DNA of 10,165 nt from positions 1 through 10,165 of the forward strand of contig CAISLL010000226.1 of the NCBI GenBank assembly GCA_903886165.1, read 5' to 3'. The notes under the pieces were generated by a model, which worked only from the letters and a program-made list of their open reading frames with translations, did not search any database and was not told the origin of the DNA. The DNA is from an uncultured beta proteobacterium (lineage in GTDB: Bacteria; Pseudomonadota; Gammaproteobacteria; Burkholderiales; Burkholderiaceae_C). Shown here piece by piece: positions 6,551 through 10,165 of the stretch. A program made the translations under genes and the position numbers. Each line of letters begins with the position of its first letter. Position 1 is the first letter of the stretch.

Positions 6551-7174
6551 TCATGCATCCATGGCCCGTTTGGCCGCAATCATCAGGCCCAGCACAATGA
6601 AGCCCCCGGCTGGCAGGATCATCACCAGGGCACCTTCGCCGGGGTAGACCCGCATTTCCAGCACGGCAAAAGCGGGCCCCAACAGGTTGGAAGCCCCTGA
6701 GAACACCGTGCCACTGCCGCCTATTTCGCGCAAGGCACCCATCAGGGTCAGGGCGAAGGTAAACCCCAGCCCCATCGCCAAGCCGTCCAGAGCGGACAAT
6801 GCCACGCTGCTTTTACATGCAAAAGACTCGGCGCGCCCCAAAATCAGGCAATTCACCACAATCAGCGGAATGAACAGGCCCAGCACCTTGTGCAGCTCGT
6901 GCAGCCAAGCGTTCATTGCCAGGTCCACAATCGTCACCAGGGTGGCAATGATCAGCACAAACGCCGGAATACGGACCTCGTCCGTGATCAGGCCGCGCAG
7001 CATTGCGACAAGCATGTTGGATGCAATCAGCACCGCCAGTGTGGCCAAACCCATACCCAGGCCCTGGGTTGCAGCCGAGGTCACTGCCAGCGCCGGGCAC
7101 AGCGACAACATCTGGCTGAACACCACGTTGTTGCGCCACAGGCCATCCAGGGTGATGTCTCGCGATTGGCTCAT
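6551..7174 (-). CDS. rnfE: Rnf electron transport complex subunit E
   Basis: An integral membrane subunit of 207 residues with about six transmembrane helices, related to RnfA and NqrD/E. Together with RnfA it forms the membrane core that passes electrons across the bilayer through an intramembrane iron-sulfur centre. The two key cysteines are present: Cys26 in LCPALAVT and Cys109 in VNCLILGRAE. RIPAFVLIIATLVTIVDL and GLAMGLGFTFALTLMGALREIGGSG are also typical. It is slightly shorter than E. coli RsxE (about 231) through a shorter C-terminus. The ATG overlaps the rnfG stop (ATGA), and GAGGAGGT (7181-7188) lies 6 bases upstream. Confidence 0.96.
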   Translation of the reverse strand: MSQSRDITLDGLWRNNVVFSQMLSLCPALAVTSAATQGLGMGLATLAVLIASNMLVAMLRGLITDEVRIPAFVLIIATLVTIVDLAMNAWLHELHKVLGLFIPLIVVNCLILGRAESFACKSSVALSALDGLAMGLGFTFALTLMGALREIGGSGTVFSGASNLLGPAFAVLEMRVYPGEGALVMILPAGGFIVLGLMIAAKRAMDA

Positions 7175-7842
7175 TTGGAAACCTCCTCAAGCAGGGTTTG
7201 GCGGTGGGCTGCAAACAGCCTCAGCCCGTCCCGAATGCTGTTGACCACTGCACGTGGTGTGATGGTGGCCCCGGCAAACTGGTCAAACTGGCCACTGTCT
7301 TTTTTGACGGCCCACTGCGCCTCGGGCGGATTGCCCAGAGACAGCCCGTTGAAGCGGGTGATCCAGTCGGAGCGGCCCACTTCAATCTTGTCGCCCAGGC
7401 CTGGCGTTTCGGTGTGTTTCAACACACGCACACCCAGCAGCTTGCCGTTTTCATCAACGCCCAGGAGCACCCGGATGTCGCCGCTGTAGCCCTTGCGGGA
7501 GGTCTCGAATGCCACACCCGTCACATGTTTGGCCTTGCTTGCACGGTAAACCAGCAGCGGCTTGCCGTCGATTTGCAGCTGTACCGTGTCGGCGGCAGGG
7601 TTGTTGTCGTAGATGCTGGCAGGAAGGACCTGCGCCAGTGACTGGCGCAGATCCTCCAGAGCGCTTTTCGCTATCGGCTCCCTGGTCAGCCCGTACGCAA
7701 GCGTCAGCAGCAAGGTCGCCGCCAATGAAAAACCGCCCAATACCAGCGTATGCTTGCCGCAAGCAAGTTTCAGCAGGGCGCTCAAACGGGTCAACAGGGC
7801 TGTCCTGCGATGCAGGGATGCGGTGTGATCTGTGGCATTCAT
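7171..7842 (-). CDS. rnfG: Rnf electron transport complex subunit G (covalent FMN)
   Basis: A 223-residue periplasmic flavoprotein subunit anchored by one N-terminal helix (about residues 31-51). The FMN-binding domain follows, with GVAFETSRKGYSGDIRVLLGVD, HTETPGLGDKIE and DQFAGATITPRAVVNSIRDGL. Thr193 in AGAT is the expected site of phosphoester-linked FMN; the family consensus is S/T-G-A-T, and the Ala form is, as far as I recall, usual in proteobacterial RnfG. About 30 basic residues precede the anchor, somewhat long for the family. AGGA (7850-7853) is 7 bases before the ATG, which overlaps the rnfD stop (ATGA). It should accept electrons within the complex next to RnfD. Confidence 0.96.
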   Translation of the reverse strand: MNATDHTASLHRRTALLTRLSALLKLACGKHTLVLGGFSLAATLLLTLAYGLTREPIAKSALEDLRQSLAQVLPASIYDNNPAADTVQLQIDGKPLLVYRASKAKHVTGVAFETSRKGYSGDIRVLLGVDENGKLLGVRVLKHTETPGLGDKIEVGRSDWITRFNGLSLGNPPEAQWAVKKDSGQFDQFAGATITPRAVVNSIRDGLRLFAAHRQTLLEEVSK

Positions 7843-8927
7843 ATGTGGATCCTGGGTTGTGCCTTGGCTTCCAGAGATTTGCCACGCCGATTGCGACCAA
7901 ACACCCGGGGGCGAAAGCCACGGTCAATCAGCGGCACCATGGCATTCATGAGGACCACCGCAAAGGCCAGACCCTCAGGGTAGCCACCCAGCGACCGAAT
8001 TACCCAGGTCAGCGCACCAATACCGGCGCCAAACAGCAACTGGCCGGCGCGCGACACGGGTGATGTCACGTAATCGGTGGCAATAAAAAACGCCCCCAGC
8101 ACCGCCGCCCCGGACAGCAGGTGAATCGGCAGTGAGGCAAAACGCGCCGGGTCCAGGGCGTGTGAAATGGCTGCCAATGCGCCCAGCGTGCCCAGCAAGG
8201 AAACTGGGATGTGCCACGTGATGATGCGCAGGGCCGCCAACAACAGACCGCCCGCCAGCAACAGCAAGGCCGATGTTTCGCCCATCGAGCCAGACTCGTT
8301 GCCACTGGCCAACTGCTGTGGTGGTGGCAGTTGCGCCGCGGTTTTTTCCACAGCGATGCCGCGCGACAGCTCGGTTTTCAGCGTCCCCAGCGCGGTAGCT
8401 GCACTCATGTGCTCTGGCACCGGGGTGTGTCCACTCACATAGGCCAGCGCCTGGGTGAAGGAGGGTGCACCGTCACTGCCAAATGGCGCCGGAGTGACCC
8501 ACATCGTCAACTGCACGGGGAATGAAATCAATAGCACGATACGACCAACCATGGCGGGGTTAAACATGTTTTGCCCCAAACCCCCAAACAGATGCTTGCC
8601 AATCACAATCGCTGTGAAGCTGCCCAGCGCTCCGATCCACCAAGGGGCCCAGGGTGGCAGGCTCAACGCCAGCAACCAGCCGGTCAGCAGCGCCGAGCCG
8701 TCAAACAGACGCGCGCGCACTGGCTTGCCCATCAGCGCCAGCATCGCAGCCTCTGAAGCCAGGGCAGTGCCCAAGGTAATTAAAAACAACATCAGCGCTG
8801 GCCAACCAAACAGCCACAGACCATAGGCCGTGCCGGGCACCAGGGCCAGGATGACCCATGTCATGGTGCGGGAAACCGTGTTGACCGTGTGCGTGAAGGG
8901 GCCGGCACGGTTGGCCAGGGTGCTCAT
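7839..8927 (-). CDS. rnfD: Rnf electron transport complex subunit D (covalent FMN)
   Basis: A polytopic membrane subunit of 362 residues, related to NqrB, expected to carry covalent FMN and to take part in ion translocation. Seen: about eight to ten hydrophobic helices, KHLFGGLGQNMFNPAMVGRI (about residues 111-130), the AATAL segment in which Thr178 is the probable flavinylated residue, HLLSGAAVLGAFFIATDYVTSP, and GYPEGLAFAVVLMNAMVPLID near the end. A periplasmic-looking loop at about 145-210 carries the FMN site. The ATG overlaps the rnfC stop (ATGA) and GGAGG (8935-8939) is 7 bases upstream. The last 25 residues are basic and probably cytoplasmic. Confidence 0.96.
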   Translation of the reverse strand: MSTLANRAGPFTHTVNTVSRTMTWVILALVPGTAYGLWLFGWPALMLFLITLGTALASEAAMLALMGKPVRARLFDGSALLTGWLLALSLPPWAPWWIGALGSFTAIVIGKHLFGGLGQNMFNPAMVGRIVLLISFPVQLTMWVTPAPFGSDGAPSFTQALAYVSGHTPVPEHMSAATALGTLKTELSRGIAVEKTAAQLPPPQQLASGNESGSMGETSALLLLAGGLLLAALRIITWHIPVSLLGTLGALAAISHALDPARFASLPIHLLSGAAVLGAFFIATDYVTSPVSRAGQLLFGAGIGALTWVIRSLGGYPEGLAFAVVLMNAMVPLIDRGFRPRVFGRNRRGKSLEAKAQPRIHI

Positions 8928-10165
8928 GTGGACGCCTCCAGCAGGTGATTGCTTGCCTCAGTGGCTGCCGCAGCAGGTGCGGGAGTTGCTGCAGCGGCAG
9001 CCGCTTTGGCCGCCTTGCGTGCGGCAGCAGCGGCTTTTTTGATGGCCGCTTCGCGCGCGGTTCGTTCGCTGCGTGCCTGAATCAGTGAGCGGATGCGGTC
9101 CTGCCGGCGCGCGTCCCGGTCCAGTGTGCCCAGCTTGCCGTTGGCAAAACTGAAGTATTGCGCCAGGGGAATGCGCGACGGACAAATGAATGAACACGAG
9201 CCACAGGCGATGCAATCCTGGCTGCCGATGGCCTTGGCGCCCTGCAAATCACCCCGCTTGATCAGCTGCGCCATCTCCACCGGCACCAGGCCCGCCGGGC
9301 AGGCGGTGACACACTTGCCACAGCGGATGCAGGGGGACTCCGGGCCATCGTTGATCTCGGAGGCTGTCAGCGCCAGCACACCGCTGCTGCCCTTGACGAC
9401 CGGTGCGTGCACTGACGGCAAGGGCGCGCCCATCATGGGGCCCCCGCCAATCAGCAGGGTCGGTACCGGGTGCAGCCCGCCACAAAATGCCAGCAGGTCT
9501 TCTACCGAGGTGCCCAGCAACACCTCCACATTGGCCGGTTCACGCACACCATAACCAGACACCGTCACCACGCGGCTGATCAGCGGTTCACCACGCCGGA
9601 TGGCGCTGCTGACGGCGCGTGCGGTGGCCACGTTGTGTACCACGGCACCGACCTCGGCGGTCCGTTTGTCAGCCGGGGTTTCACGCCCGGTCACGGCCAG
9701 CAGCAGGTGTTGCGCCGATCCCATGGGGAAACGGGTTGGAACCGTCACCACACGGATGCTGCCGTCGGCTTTGGCGGCTTCGCGCATCGTTTTCAGCGCC
9801 TTGGTCTTGTTGCCTTCAATGGCAATGATGATGTGTTCTACCGCCAGTGCGTAGGCCATGATGCGAACGCCGTCAACGATCTCGTGCGCCGCTTCGCGCA
9901 TCAGTCGGTCGTCGCAGGTGATGTAGGGCTCACACTCCGCCCCGTTGATCACCAGCGTGTCAATGCTGTGCTTGTAGCGCATGTCGAGCTTGACGGCCGA
10001 AGGAAACGCAGCGCCGCCCAGACCCACAATGCCCGCCGCCGCCACGCGCTCACTGAGTTCCTTGGGCGTCACGGGCAGGGGAAAGTCGGCGGTGATGGGT
10101 GTGATGAGTTCGGCCCAGCGGTCCTGACCATCGGCCTCAATCACCACGGTCGGCTGCGTCAGGCC
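8924..10165 (-). CDS. rnfC: Rnf electron transport complex subunit C (5' end outside window)
   Basis: The peripheral cytoplasmic subunit that binds NADH and FMN and carries two [4Fe-4S] clusters. The frame is open to the window edge; 413 residues are visible and about 100 N-terminal residues are missing by comparison with E. coli RsxC. Seen in visible numbering: the nucleotide/flavin-binding glycine loop GLGGAAFP (48-55), INGAECEPYIT, GPMMGAPLP, and the cluster motifs CIRCGKCVTACP (279-290, bases 9296-9331) and CIACGSCSFICP (318-329, bases 9179-9214). The protein ends in a low-complexity Ala/Lys/Arg helix and Ala-Pro tail of about 60 residues, much shorter than the repeat-bearing tail of E. 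coli RsxC. It is the first visible gene of the operon; rnfA and rnfB are expected upstream, beyond the right edge. Confidence 0.96.
   Translation of the reverse strand, partial: GLTQPTVVIEADGQDRWAELITPITADFPLPVTPKELSERVAAAGIVGLGGAAFPSAVKLDMRYKHSIDTLVINGAECEPYITCDDRLMREAAHEIVDGVRIMAYALAVEHIIIAIEGNKTKALKTMREAAKADGSIRVVTVPTRFPMGSAQHLLLAVTGRETPADKRTAEVGAVVHNVATARAVSSAIRRGEPLISRVVTVSGYGVREPANVEVLLGTSVEDLLAFCGGLHPVPTLLIGGGPMMGAPLPSVHAPVVKGSSGVLALTASEINDGPESPCIRCGKCVTACPAGLVPVEMAQLIKRGDLQGAKAIGSQDCIACGSCSFICPSRIPLAQYFSFANGKLGTLDRDARRQDRIRSLIQARSERTAREAAIKKAAAAARKAAKAAAAAATPAPAAAATEASNHLLEAST

Noticed and set aside
6024..6647. 207-codon open frame on the + strand
   Set aside because: Overlaps the CZB gene end and is antisense to rnfH and rnfE; no recognisable protein.

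Overview
This window looks like ordinary chromosome of a betaproteobacterium, most likely in the Burkholderiales and probably the Comamonadaceae (Rhodoferax/Polaromonas-like). The grounds are the high GC content, the very conserved F1-ATPase subunits, the lipobox form of LemA, an rnfCDGEH order with rnfH last, and an AT-rich intergenic repeat of a type I associate with Comamonadaceae genomes. The taxonomic call is inference from pattern; nothing was searched.

Left part (1-1576, + strand): the 3' end of the ATP synthase operon, with most of atpD (beta subunit) and all of atpC (epsilon), closed by a clear intrinsic terminator. Next, on the - strand (1618-3715), is a tightly coupled three-gene unit read right to left: a LemA-family lipoprotein, an exported membrane-anchored TPM-domain protein with a glycine-rich tail, and a second TPM-domain protein with no visible export signal. 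Start and stop codons overlap at both junctions.

Middle part (3865-6115): two + strand genes, an NTF2/SnoaL-like protein and a soluble protein of unknown function whose last codons lie in an AT-rich repeat-like element. A convergent gene for a membrane-anchored cytochrome c5-type protein follows. Divergent from it is a small stand-alone CZB (chemoreceptor zinc-binding) domain protein.

Right part (6213-10165, - strand): the distal part of an Rnf operon in the order rnfC (5' end beyond the window), rnfD, rnfG, rnfE, rnfH. It encodes a membrane complex that couples NADH/ferredoxin (or flavodoxin) electron transfer to ion movement. The rnfC/D, rnfD/G and rnfG/E junctions are all 4-base ATGA overlaps with good ribosome binding sites, so the proteins are probably made in step. 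rnfA and rnfB are not in the window and would be expected beyond its right edge.

Functionally the window is dominated by membrane bioenergetics (F1Fo synthase, a c-type cytochrome, Rnf), with a less understood envelope module (LemA/TPM) between. I found no mobile element, CRISPR array, RNA gene or phage gene, and no convincing new defence or biosynthetic system. The items most worth a second look are the LemA-TPM-TPM unit, the repeat that appears to supply the C-terminus of the unknown gene, and the stand-alone CZB protein next to the cytochrome.
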